A DNA stretch of 5,407 bases. Source: Polyangia bacterium (GTDB taxonomy: Bacteria; Myxococcota_A; Polyangia; Polyangiales; Polyangiaceae). The DNA lies in contig JAUIKB010000459.1 of NCBI GenBank assembly GCA_030430975.1, forward strand, positions 1-5,407. The letters run 5' to 3'. Below are positions 1 to 5,407 of the stretch, one piece after another. The translations under genes and the position numbers were made by a program. Within the stretch, counting starts at the first letter, position 1, and the number at the start of each line of letters is the position of its first letter. The notes under the pieces were generated by a model. That model ran no database searches. It worked only from the letters and a program-made list of their open reading frames with translations, and had not been told where the DNA came from.

Positions 1-185
1 TGCTCGGCGATGTACACGATGCCCATGCCGCCTTCGCCCAGCACGCCGGTCACGCGGTAGCGCCCGCCGACAACCTGGCCAACGAGCGGGTCGTCACCTT
101 CCTGCTGTACCGGCAAGATGGCGCCGCAACCTGCGCAGAATCGCGCGCCGTCAATGTTCTGGTGGTTGCAAGCCTCGCACTCCAT
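1..185 (-). CDS. Hanks-type Ser/Thr protein kinase with N-terminal zinc ribbon (5' part only)
   Basis: Only the first 61 codons are in the window; the gene runs off the left edge. The N-terminus carries two CxxC knuckles, C3-x2-C6 and C17-x2-C20 (MECEAC...FCAGCG), a zinc-ribbon arrangement common at the head of bacterial signalling proteins. After a short acidic linker comes VGGRYRVTGVLGEGGMGIVY (residues 39-58), the first kinase strand and glycine-rich ATP-binding loop (G50-E-G-G-M-G) of Hanks/PknB-type kinases. The catalytic Lys, HRD and DFG motifs lie outside the window. The ATG at 185 is the only usual start after the in-frame TAG at 222-224, but no clear Shine-Dalgarno precedes it. It lies 70 nt beyond the lipoprotein gene on the same strand, so co-transcription is possible but not shown. 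Family assignment is firm; substrate and any C-terminal sensor domain are unknown. Confidence 0.93.
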   Translation of the reverse strand, partial: MECEACNHQNIDGARFCAGCGAILPVQQEGDDPLVGQVVGGRYRVTGVLGEGGMGIVYIAE

Positions 186-255
186 GGAGGCCGTAGCGTG
201 GCACGAAGCGGGCTGATCGCGCTAGCCAGCGCAGCACCTGACGAGCGATTTCAGG

Positions 256-882
256 TCAATTCTTACCGGGGGTAGCCGGCGGGGCCGCGGGGACCGTGTC
301 TACAGGGTCGATGGGGTCGTTCGGTGGCCATGGGAGCTTCGTGAGCGTCCCCGTCGCGCGGTCTACGAGTTGGGCGCGGGTGGCCCGTGGGCTAGCTGGC
401 ACCATGACGCGGTGGGCGACCTCGAGTCCCCCCGCGAAAGTAGGTGGTTCATTCAGCGGTTTCGGCCCTGGTTTGGCCGGTGCTTCGCTACCGAGCAGCG
501 GAAAGTCGAATCGAACGCGCTCGATCAGCTCGCGGCCGATCCAGAGTTCGACGGCGAATCGTCCCATACTCCTGGCGGTCACCACGGGCTTGGGAAACCT
601 CAGCGGGCGCACTTTCTCAAGGCTGACCTTGCCGCGCCGGTACAGAAGTTCGAACTCCCACTGCTCAGCGAGTCGAAGCGGCACCGGATCTGGAGCGGCG
701 CCGAAGTCTCGGGTTTCGGGTTCGGCCGGCGGGGCCTGGGGCTTGGCCTCTTGCGGCTCACCCTCCGCAATCTTCGCCGGCAGCACGACGCCAGGGCCTT
801 GGGGCAACGGGCGAACGCTCGGCGAGCCGGCGCACCCGACGACGGCCAGCGCCATAGCCAATCCTAGGCGTTGCGGGACCAT
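256..882 (-). CDS. Predicted lipoprotein of unknown function, proline-rich with a conserved-looking core
   Basis: This is a 208-residue protein with a type II signal peptide: M1-V-P-Q-R, a short hydrophobic stretch (L6-V15) and a lipobox VVGC with the lipidated Cys at 17. The mature protein should therefore be membrane-anchored on the periplasmic side. Residues 18-65 are a Pro/Ala/Glu-rich linker. Residues about 68-188 look like a folded, mostly beta domain, with the Trp/Arg-rich stretches LAEQWEFELLYRRG (71-84), MGRFAVELWIGRELIERVRF (106-125) and RATRAQLVDRATG (166-178). The tail from 186 is again Pro/Asp/Ala-rich. I recognise no catalytic motif or named domain. The ATG at 882 lies 9 nt after the pseudouridine synthase stop, so the two are almost certainly co-transcribed; ribosome-binding complementarity is weak, as expected for translational coupling. 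A long open frame on the opposite strand (296-934) is treated as a shadow, because the signal peptide and protein-like composition favour this strand. Confidence 0.85.
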   Translation of the reverse strand: MVPQRLGLAMALAVVGCAGSPSVRPLPQGPGVVLPAKIAEGEPQEAKPQAPPAEPETRDFGAAPDPVPLRLAEQWEFELLYRRGKVSLEKVRPLRFPKPVVTARSMGRFAVELWIGRELIERVRFDFPLLGSEAPAKPGPKPLNEPPTFAGGLEVAHRVMVPASPRATRAQLVDRATGTLTKLPWPPNDPIDPVDTVPAAPPATPGKN

Positions 883-891
883 GGGCCTGGA

Positions 892-1596
892 CTACGACCT
901 TTCGCCCGTGCTGGCCATCAATTCCGACTGCTGAAGTGCGTCAGCAGCGCCACCCATGGCGAGCCACGCATCGACTAAATGTGGCGGAATCGGGGCCTCG
1001 ACGCTCAGGGTCGGCGCCTGTACTCGCCACGCGTGCAGCGCGATGACGGGAACCTCGCTGACGGCCCCGTTTGGGCTCACGACCCTCCGCAGTCCGCCGT
1101 ACTTCTTATCCCCGACGATGGGTGTTCCCGCGTTCGCGCAGTGAACGCGAAGTTGATGTGTGCGGCCGGTGCTGGGCGTTAGCAGCAGGATGGCCGACCC
1201 GGACGTCGTCCGATGCACGCGGTAGCCCGTCCGCGCTTTGCGAGCGTTAGGGCCCCCGACCGTTACGAGGCCCTTTCGCGCGGCCCCAAGCGGCGCCGTC
1301 CACTCCCCGATCGCTGGCTCCGGCGCGGGTGCGACGACGGCGACGTACCGGCGACGATACGCACCGCTTTGCTGGGCGCGGGCGATCGCTCGTCGGCCAT
1401 CCGTAGTGTGGGCCAACAGCACCACGCCAGAGACGGGCTTGTCTAAACGGTTGCAGGCGTGGACCCGTGTCCCCAACTCGGACTCCGCCCAGCCGGTTAG
1501 ACTCGATGGGTCTCTCCCCGCCGGTTCCGTGTTCAGCCCCGGAGGCTTGTATACGGCCACGACGCCCTCGGACTGGGCGAGGATGTGCGGCTGCAT
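892..1596 (-). CDS. RluA-family RNA pseudouridine synthase (no S4 domain)
   Basis: This 234-residue protein would convert uridine to pseudouridine in rRNA or tRNA in the cytoplasm. The sequence begins in the catalytic fold with VVAVYKPPGLNTEP (12-25), the usual RluA opening. The catalytic-loop signature is at 49-57, NRLDKPVSG, with D52 the expected nucleophilic aspartate. The canonical HRLD is NRLD here, so the His before the Arg is replaced by Asn. Later family motifs are present: RRRYVAVV (81-88), KARTGYRVH (120-128), and STGRTHQLRVH (142-152) followed by GTPIVGDKKYG (157-167). No N-terminal S4 RNA-binding domain is present; the length suits the short RluA/TruC-like members, so the target site cannot be assigned. 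The ATG at 1596 starts one codon after the upstream stop, in the same frame. The opening motif lies only about 10 residues in, so a longer N-terminus is unlikely. Family assignment is strong; substrate is unknown. Confidence 0.95.
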   Translation of the reverse strand: MQPHILAQSEGVVAVYKPPGLNTEPAGRDPSSLTGWAESELGTRVHACNRLDKPVSGVVLLAHTTDGRRAIARAQQSGAYRRRYVAVVAPAPEPAIGEWTAPLGAARKGLVTVGGPNARKARTGYRVHRTTSGSAILLLTPSTGRTHQLRVHCANAGTPIVGDKKYGGLRRVVSPNGAVSEVPVIALHAWRVQAPTLSVEAPIPPHLVDAWLAMGGAADALQQSELMASTGERS

Positions 1597-1599
1597 GTT

Positions 1600-4188
1600 C
1601 TACGCTTCGAGCCGCTCGACCGCGCCTCGAGCGGCGTCGACCCGGATGAGCTCACCGTTGCGGATAGTCGCCAACGCTCCTGGAACGTTTACCGCGGCGG
1701 CGATGCCGAATTCTCGGGCGACCACGGCGGCGTGACTGATCGGACCGCCTACCTCGGTCACGATTCCGGCAGCGAACGCCATCAACGGCGCCAGCCCGAG
1801 GTCTGCCGTCCGCGTCACCACGATATCGCCCGCCTGAAGCTGTTCGACCCCCGCCGTGACCGGCCCGATCACCCGCGCCCGTCCGGTGACGATGCCCGGC
1901 GCGCCCGGGTTGCCGCGCAGGACGGTGGCTGACGACGACAGCGCGTCCAGCGGTCCGGGCGCGCCGATGAACGTTTGCGGAGGGTCCGGAAGCAGCAGGT
2001 GCCGCCGGTGTTCGGCCATGCGTAGCCTGACCAACGGGCCTAGGTCGGCTCGGAAACTGGCCATCGCGTACATGAGCTCGTCCTGCCGACAATAGAACGC
2101 TCCGTTCTGCGGGAAGTCGCCGTCGAGTCGACGCAGTCTGCGATCGATGTCGAGCACGACCTGGCGGGTCATTGCGACCGTGCGGGCAAGCCAGACCCGG
2201 GTTAGTTCGCGCAGCCGTACCAATGCGCGCGCCCGGCTTACGAGGGAGCGCACCAGCGCGCGCTCGGCGTAGTTCATTCGTTCCTCGAGTTCGGCCAGGC
2301 GCCGGTCCGCCAACGCCCTGGCGTGGGACATGGTCTGCTCGGGATCGGGGACGTCGGTGGCGGCGCCAGCCCGCAACATCGCGTAGAGCGGTTGCGGGTC
2401 CTCGGACCAGCGCGGTGTCAGCAGCTCCATTTCGCGCATGGCTCGATCGCCGTGGAGCGCCAGAAACCGCATGAACGATTGTTTCGCCTCGCCACCCTTG
2501 AGGTCGCTTGGGTGGTTGGCCTTCGCCATCGATGCCACGAACTCAGCGTCTTGCCCGGCGAGGCGCATGACCTCTGCAAGTGCGACTCCCGGAGTCGCAG
2601 TGGCGAGTTCGCCCGCCCCGGCGGTCACGGCTTGCGCTAGGTGTTCGGCCTGTTGCGGTTCCTTTCGGGCGATGACTGTCTTGAGCGCGACGTAGGTACC
2701 GAGCAGCGCGCCGGCGCAATCCATCAGCAGCGTGCCGGTGGTTTCGAAGAACCCCTGCACCTCGCGGAGCGTCGTCTTGAGCGCGTCGTCCGGCAGGATC
2801 GCCAAGTCCATCTCGCTGAGCCACTGGCGCTCGCGCTCCGCTTCTTGTTCGAATTCCTCGAACCGTTGCGTCAGGCGCTTGTGCTCGCCGAAGAGGCGCG
2901 AAGCCATTTTGGGAAGCTTGAGGATCGATCCCTTCCGCTCGAAGCGTAGATGTGGCGCGGCGCGCTCGACGCTGCCGGCCTGCACCAATTCGAGCAGACT
3001 GCGCAGATCGATGCCTGGGACATGAGCTGCCGCCGCCATCACCTCCGAAGTATTCGAATAGAACCGACCTCGAACCTTTGCGACGAGCTGGGTTGAGCGC
3101 GACACCTTGTGTCCGAGTCGGGCAAACGCTTCACGGAAACTCGCGTTCACCAGGGACTCGCCGATCGACCAGGTGAGCGGCGTGGGGACGCCGGGCAGGA
3201 CTTCGGACAGCTTAGCCAATGACCACACCGTGTTGCGCTCGCCGCCCGGTATCTCTGTGGCGCCCTCACTCGGAACGGCGTCGGTGACGGATACCTGTTC
3301 GCTCTGGTCGATTCCGAAGGACAGCATCCACGGCGCGTCGGGCAAGGCGTCCGCCGCCTGCGCGATCTTCGCCAGCTGGGAGATCACCGGCTGCGAAAGC
3401 GCGCGGCCGATGTCGGCCGTGAGCGGCAGTTCTGTGAGCTTACCGTCGCGCAGGACGAGCTGTTCTCTGCGCTGGAACGTCGCGCGACGGATGACGTTTC
3501 CCTCGGCCGTAAATGTGACGCTGTCGGGCGCGGCTATGCCGTCGAACACAGGCGTCGCGACGCCTGGCACGTGTACCGCAAACCGCGTGTGGTGAACGCC
3601 GAATCGCGTGCTGTCGTCACCTGGGGGTCCCGCCGTCAGCAGCTTGCCCGACATCGCGCAATCCAACCCGGGCTGAATCAACACAGCGACGTCTGCCGAA
3701 CGGTAGCGTAGAGCTTTGAGCGTGAGCAGCGAACTCTCGGCTGTGACGATCGCCCACATCTCGCGAATGGCGTCCAGTAATTCAGAAAGTCCCAGCACCC
3801 CTGTTCGGGTGCGGTACAGGTCGGCGAGTCCCGCTGTGCCAGCGTCGCACGCGACGCTGGCAGTGACCGTCGCGCCGCTCTGAAGCTCGGTCGTGTGCAG
3901 CTCCTCGAGGTAGCTGCTCAGCTGCTCATCGAAGGTCGCTTCAAGCAGCCTTTCACGGGCACGGGCGGCGCGCTCGAGCCCGCTGTGCCGCTCGATGGTC
4001 TTGATCAGCGAACTCGGATCGTGGCCAGGCGGCAGCTGCTCGGAAACCGTTTGCCGGAACGCGTCGACCGGTATCACCCACGCCTTGCCGACGGGAAGGC
4101 CGGCGCCGAGCGCCTGGGCCAGATGCCGAGCGGGGCTGCCGATCCTCGCGCGCTCCAGATCGAGTTCGGCGGCCGTGGACAACGGCAC
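1600..4188 (-). CDS. PEP-synthase / rifampicin-phosphotransferase-like protein with degenerate ATP-grasp and intact His domain
   Basis: This 862-residue protein has the three-part layout of PEP synthase-like rifampicin phosphotransferases (about 865 residues). Residues 1-305 correspond to the ATP-grasp (PPDK_N) part: GLPVGKAWVIPVDAF (30-44) and VAVLIQPGLDCAMSGKLL (167-184) match family positions. Key signatures are missing: GGKG reads GSPA (17-20), the RSSATxED loop reads roughly TASVACDAG (109-117), GLGE is absent, DIEW is DAPW (284-287), and the QxRP end is TDAVP (302-306). The middle domain is recognisable from LPGVPTPLTWSI (331-342), GRFYSNTSEVM (374-384) and LALHGDRAMREMELLTPRW (576-594), with charged helical segments near 435-458 and 622-690. 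The C-terminal mobile His domain (about 756-862) is intact: NPGAPGIVTGRARVI, then GGPISHAAVVAREFGI with the phospho-accepting H819. The start is a GTG at 4188, the first usual start after an in-frame TGA at 4258-4260, and has no clear Shine-Dalgarno. Its substrate is unknown; I would not call it a rifampicin resistance enzyme. Confidence 0.9.
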   Translation of the reverse strand: MPLSTAAELDLERARIGSPARHLAQALGAGLPVGKAWVIPVDAFRQTVSEQLPPGHDPSSLIKTIERHSGLERAARARERLLEATFDEQLSSYLEELHTTELQSGATVTASVACDAGTAGLADLYRTRTGVLGLSELLDAIREMWAIVTAESSLLTLKALRYRSADVAVLIQPGLDCAMSGKLLTAGPPGDDSTRFGVHHTRFAVHVPGVATPVFDGIAAPDSVTFTAEGNVIRRATFQRREQLVLRDGKLTELPLTADIGRALSQPVISQLAKIAQAADALPDAPWMLSFGIDQSEQVSVTDAVPSEGATEIPGGERNTVWSLAKLSEVLPGVPTPLTWSIGESLVNASFREAFARLGHKVSRSTQLVAKVRGRFYSNTSEVMAAAAHVPGIDLRSLLELVQAGSVERAAPHLRFERKGSILKLPKMASRLFGEHKRLTQRFEEFEQEAERERQWLSEMDLAILPDDALKTTLREVQGFFETTGTLLMDCAGALLGTYVALKTVIARKEPQQAEHLAQAVTAGAGELATATPGVALAEVMRLAGQDAEFVASMAKANHPSDLKGGEAKQSFMRFLALHGDRAMREMELLTPRWSEDPQPLYAMLRAGAATDVPDPEQTMSHARALADRRLAELEERMNYAERALVRSLVSRARALVRLRELTRVWLARTVAMTRQVVLDIDRRLRRLDGDFPQNGAFYCRQDELMYAMASFRADLGPLVRLRMAEHRRHLLLPDPPQTFIGAPGPLDALSSSATVLRGNPGAPGIVTGRARVIGPVTAGVEQLQAGDIVVTRTADLGLAPLMAFAAGIVTEVGGPISHAAVVAREFGIAAAVNVPGALATIRNGELIRVDAARGAVERLEA
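3837..3862. repeat. Perfect 12+12-bp inverted repeat inside the PEP-utiliser gene
   Basis: Arms TGCCAGCGTCGC (3837-3848) and GCGACGCTGGCA (3851-3862) are exact reverse complements separated by AC. In the mRNA this could form a hairpin of 11 bp with a 4-nt loop. It lies within codons 109-118, the point where the catalytic RSSATxED loop of the ATP-grasp domain would be expected. A weaker 6-bp inverted repeat (GCACCC 3795-3800, GGGTGC 3807-3812, 6-nt loop) lies 24 nt away. Function unknown; it could be a remnant of a small palindromic insertion, an attenuating mRNA structure, or chance in GC-rich sequence. Confidence 0.8.
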
Positions 4189-4257
4189 TGCCGGTGTCAG
4201 GTTAGGGCGGCGAAATCGGGCCAGTTCAGACCTCGGTCCGTGCGCGGGGCGGGCGGC

Positions 4258-4611
4258 TCATGGGGACGGTTCCGGAGTTTGGCCGGTTGCCCGCTTGACC
4301 AGCTCGATCAGCACAGGGTCGGTCTGTAGCTGTTCGCGGAGCGTTTCACGAACGATCGTCATCTGAGCTGCTGGGAGCTTGTCTTGGAGGTGCGAGACGG
4401 CCTGGTCGACCTGTCCGTCCAGATACTGATCGAGCGTGATCTCTCCGGACTCGAGCCGCGCTAGCGGCTGCGGGCTGGCCACGCCACTCACGCTTTCTTC
4501 TGGGGCGGCTGGATCGACCTGGAATTCGCGGCCCGTCGACGGCGCGACGCCTTTCGGACCCTTAGGGCCACCGGGCGGGATGCCCCCGCCACCTATGCCA
4601 TCGATTCCCAT
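4258..4611 (-). CDS. Small Gly/Pro-headed helical protein of unknown function
   Basis: This 117-residue protein has no hydrophobic segment and no Cys, so it is probably cytosolic or exported by a non-Sec route. The first ~45 residues are low-complexity Gly/Pro/Ser (GIGGGGIPPGGPKGPKG, 5-21), probably disordered. Residues about 50-110 are helical in character and look like a real domain: LARLESGEITLDQYLDGQVD (50-69), then LREQLQTDPVLIELVKRATG (91-110). I do not recognise a named family, though the second half has the regular look of a conserved bacterial domain. The ATG at 4611 is preceded by GAGGAG (4626-4621 on the minus strand) at 9-nt spacing. That supports both the start and the gene. It sits between the possible secretion-related 147-residue gene and the PEP-utiliser on the same strand. 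A role as chaperone or partner of the upstream product is possible but rests on position only. Confidence 0.78.
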   Translation of the reverse strand: MGIDGIGGGGIPPGGPKGPKGVAPSTGREFQVDPAAPEESVSGVASPQPLARLESGEITLDQYLDGQVDQAVSHLQDKLPAAQMTIVRETLREQLQTDPVLIELVKRATGQTPEPSP

Positions 4612-4620
4612 CGGATTGAT

Positions 4621-4626
4621 CTCCTC
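4621..4626 (-). promoter_or_regulatory. Shine-Dalgarno of the 117-residue protein gene
   Basis: The minus strand reads GAGGAG followed by nine bases and the ATG at 4611. It is one of only two strong ribosome-binding sites in the window, and it fixes the start in preference to a read-in from the upstream open frame. Confidence 0.75.
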
Positions 4627-4734
4627 AGTGCCCGTAGGCGACGCAACTCTAGCGAATGCGGGCGTTCAGAACCACCCACCGCCGCTCGGAGTCGCAATTG
4701 TCGCCGTCACCCCGGGCGTGCCGGCGCTTTCGGC

Positions 4735-5178
4735 CTAGCGAATGTTGTTGATCGCGTTCTTGACGGTGTCGTGTCGGGCCTTGAGTACGTTGGACAGCGC
4801 CGAATACGCACGAGTTTCCGCGCTGATGCGCTGTTGTAGCTCCAGGTAGTAGAGGTTGTTATCGGCGTTCTCCGACAGCGCCGACTCGATCGATGGCTGG
4901 CCGGGCGCGCCGCTATTCGATGGTGCCGTGCCCGAGGAGCCTTCGGCGCTGGTGGTTGGGTCCGCGCTCACCCGCCCGCCGCCGGGGCGAACCGCGGCGG
5001 CCACGATCGGTCCGCCGGGAAGCTTGCGCACGGCGGATTCGGCTCCGTCGACGACTGCGTTCGCGCTCTGCCTCACGACTTCTTGAAACGGTCGTGCCGG
5101 CGCAGGGGTCACCCGGGGCGCCGACTGAGTGGTTTGGATGTGACCAGCAGAGCCGGTCGGGTGAATGCGAGTTGTCAT
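4735..5178 (-). CDS. Hypothetical protein with type III needle-subunit-like C-terminus
   Basis: This 147-residue protein has no Sec signal or membrane span. Residues 1-30 are Thr/Ser/Pro/Gln-rich, compatible with but not proof of a type III export signal. A helix-like block FQEVVRQSANAVVDGAESAV (31-50) leads to LPGGPIVAAAVRPGGG (53-68). A Ser/Gly/Pro/Thr linker (70-95) and a helical C-terminus (about 98-147) follow. That C-terminus, LQQRISAETRAYSALSN (114-130) ending VKNAINNIR (139-147), can be laid by eye against the PrgI/YscF needle pattern: a Q..LS/IS start, Ser-Asn-x-hydrophobic-Lys in the middle, and an ending I-x-N-aromatic/aliphatic-Arg. Needle subunits are normally about 80-90 residues, so this one is long. 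An inner-rod (SctI-like) or unrelated helical protein is equally conceivable. The ATG at 5178 has an excellent AGGAGG site at 6-nt spacing, itself inside a palindrome. The gene is secure; the functional suggestion is weak. Confidence 0.8.
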   Translation of the reverse strand: MTTRIHPTGSAGHIQTTQSAPRVTPAPARPFQEVVRQSANAVVDGAESAVRKLPGGPIVAAAVRPGGGRVSADPTTSAEGSSGTAPSNSGAPGQPSIESALSENADNNLYYLELQQRISAETRAYSALSNVLKARHDTVKNAINNIR

Positions 5179-5183
5179 GAAAA

Positions 5184-5200
5184 ACCTCCTAGTAGGAGGT
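5184..5200 (-). promoter_or_regulatory. Self-complementary Shine-Dalgarno (possible translational switch)
   Basis: The minus strand reads ACCTCCTA-C-TAGGAGGT: exact 8-base arms around a single base, six bases before the ATG at 5178. The right arm is a near-perfect Shine-Dalgarno (AGGAGGT), and the left arm copies the anti-Shine-Dalgarno of 16S rRNA. Folded in the mRNA, 7 bp with a 3-nt loop would hide the ribosome-binding site. It could make translation conditional, for example on temperature, a protein, or ribosome transit from upstream. The regulatory role is inferred; the palindrome is directly seen. Confidence 0.65.
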
Positions 5201-5258
5201 CCTCGGACGCCACGATATCCAGTTGCGGGATTTCTTCCTCGCGGGCAAAGGTCGGTTC

Positions 5259-5407
5259 TCAGAAGGCTCCGCGCATCTGAAGGCCGGCCATGCTCGGTCC
5301 GATCACCGGCACGATCGCCGTCGATTTCGCGTCGTTACGAACCAGTGTCTTTTCCCGCATAGCGAGGCCGCCGACGAGCATGATAAAGCCAGCTGCCTGC
5401 GCCAGAC
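5259..5407 (-). CDS. C-terminal fragment of an unidentified membrane-associated protein
   Basis: The frame is open from the right edge (first full codon at 5405) to a TGA at 5259-5261, giving 48 visible residues. It starts in a hydrophobic stretch LAQAAGFIMLVGGLAM, which may be the end of a membrane segment that continues outside the window. A charged patch (REKTLVRNDAK) follows, then a C-terminus IVPVIGPSMAGLQMRGAF ending in Phe. A terminal Phe after alternating hydrophobic residues is seen in outer-membrane beta-barrels, but this fragment is too short to decide between a barrel end and a membrane-anchored tail. No family is recognised. It lies 80 nt upstream of the needle-like gene on the same strand. 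Coding is supported by amino-acid composition, while the other two minus-strand frames are interrupted. Confidence 0.6.
   Translation of the reverse strand, partial: LAQAAGFIMLVGGLAMREKTLVRNDAKSTAIVPVIGPSMAGLQMRGAF

Noticed and set aside
236..256. 6-bp inverted repeat (ACCTGA/TCAGGT, 9-nt loop) at the lipoprotein stop, considered as a terminator
   Set aside because: The stem is short, overlaps the stop codon and has no T-run after it, so it does not qualify as a rho-independent terminator.
296..934. Long plus-strand open frame (212 residues) over the lipoprotein gene
   Set aside because: It is antisense to a gene with a clear signal peptide and lipobox. Its product is Ser/Gly/Arg-rich with no motif; such mirrored frames are common in GC-rich DNA.
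1238..1735. Plus-strand 165-residue open frame across the pseudouridine synthase start
   Set aside because: It spans the junction of two well-supported minus-strand genes, and its translation has no recognisable domain.
3107..3595. Plus-strand 162-residue open frame within the PEP-utiliser gene
   Set aside because: It lies fully inside a recognised family protein on the other strand; its Ser/Ala/Thr-rich composition is typical of an antisense shadow.
1600..4188. Annotation as a rifampicin resistance phosphotransferase or as a true PEP synthase
   Set aside because: The architecture fits, but the ATP-grasp catalytic signatures are missing and substrate residues cannot be confirmed, so a specific enzyme name would be overcalling.
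4258..4260. The TGA between the 117-residue gene and the PEP-utiliser as a selenocysteine codon or sequencing error
   Set aside because: The 23 codons after it look non-coding (Arg/Pro-rich), the 117-residue protein ends naturally, and no SECIS-like hairpin was apparent.
4640..4680. Possible -10-like TAGAGT upstream of the 117-residue gene
   Set aside because: No acceptable -35 element lies at the right distance, and the match is at chance level.

Overview
The window is GC-rich and every supportable gene lies on the minus strand. It suggests a myxobacterium-like (Myxococcota/Deltaproteobacteria-type) chromosome. The grounds are a Hanks-type Ser/Thr kinase with an N-terminal zinc ribbon, a proline-rich lipoprotein, a PEP-utiliser-like protein of the rifampicin phosphotransferase/PEP synthase architecture, and Pro/Gly/Ser-rich small proteins. 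The taxonomic call is inferred from style, not from a marker gene.

In transcription order (high to low coordinates): (1) the C-terminus of a membrane-associated protein, stop at 5259; (2) a gap of about 80 nt carrying a perfect palindrome that contains the Shine-Dalgarno of the next gene; (3) a 147-residue protein (4735-5178) whose last ~40 residues resemble the C-terminal helix of type III secretion needle subunits; (4) a 123-nt gap; (5) a 117-residue Gly/Pro-headed helical protein (4258-4611) with a strong Shine-Dalgarno; (6) a 69-nt gap; (7) an 862-residue PEP-synthase/rifampicin-phosphotransferase-like protein (1600-4188); (8) an RluA-type pseudouridine synthase (892-1596) 3 nt downstream; (9) a 208-residue lipoprotein (256-882) 9 nt downstream; (10) after 70 nt, the first 61 codons of a Ser/Thr protein kinase running off the left edge.

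Genes 7-9 are packed tightly enough to be one transcript, and genes 3 and 5 may be upstream members of it. The most interesting items are the 862-residue protein, which keeps the phospho-histidine domain but seems to have lost the ATP-grasp signatures; a 12+12-bp palindrome at the place where its lost catalytic loop should be; the possible needle-like protein; and the self-complementary ribosome-binding site. A secretion-related locus under phospho-signalling control is a hypothesis only: no secretion ATPase, ring or export-gate gene lies in the window. No RNA genes, CRISPR, IS elements or convincing rho-independent terminators were seen, and no stretch over 300 bases lacks a gene.
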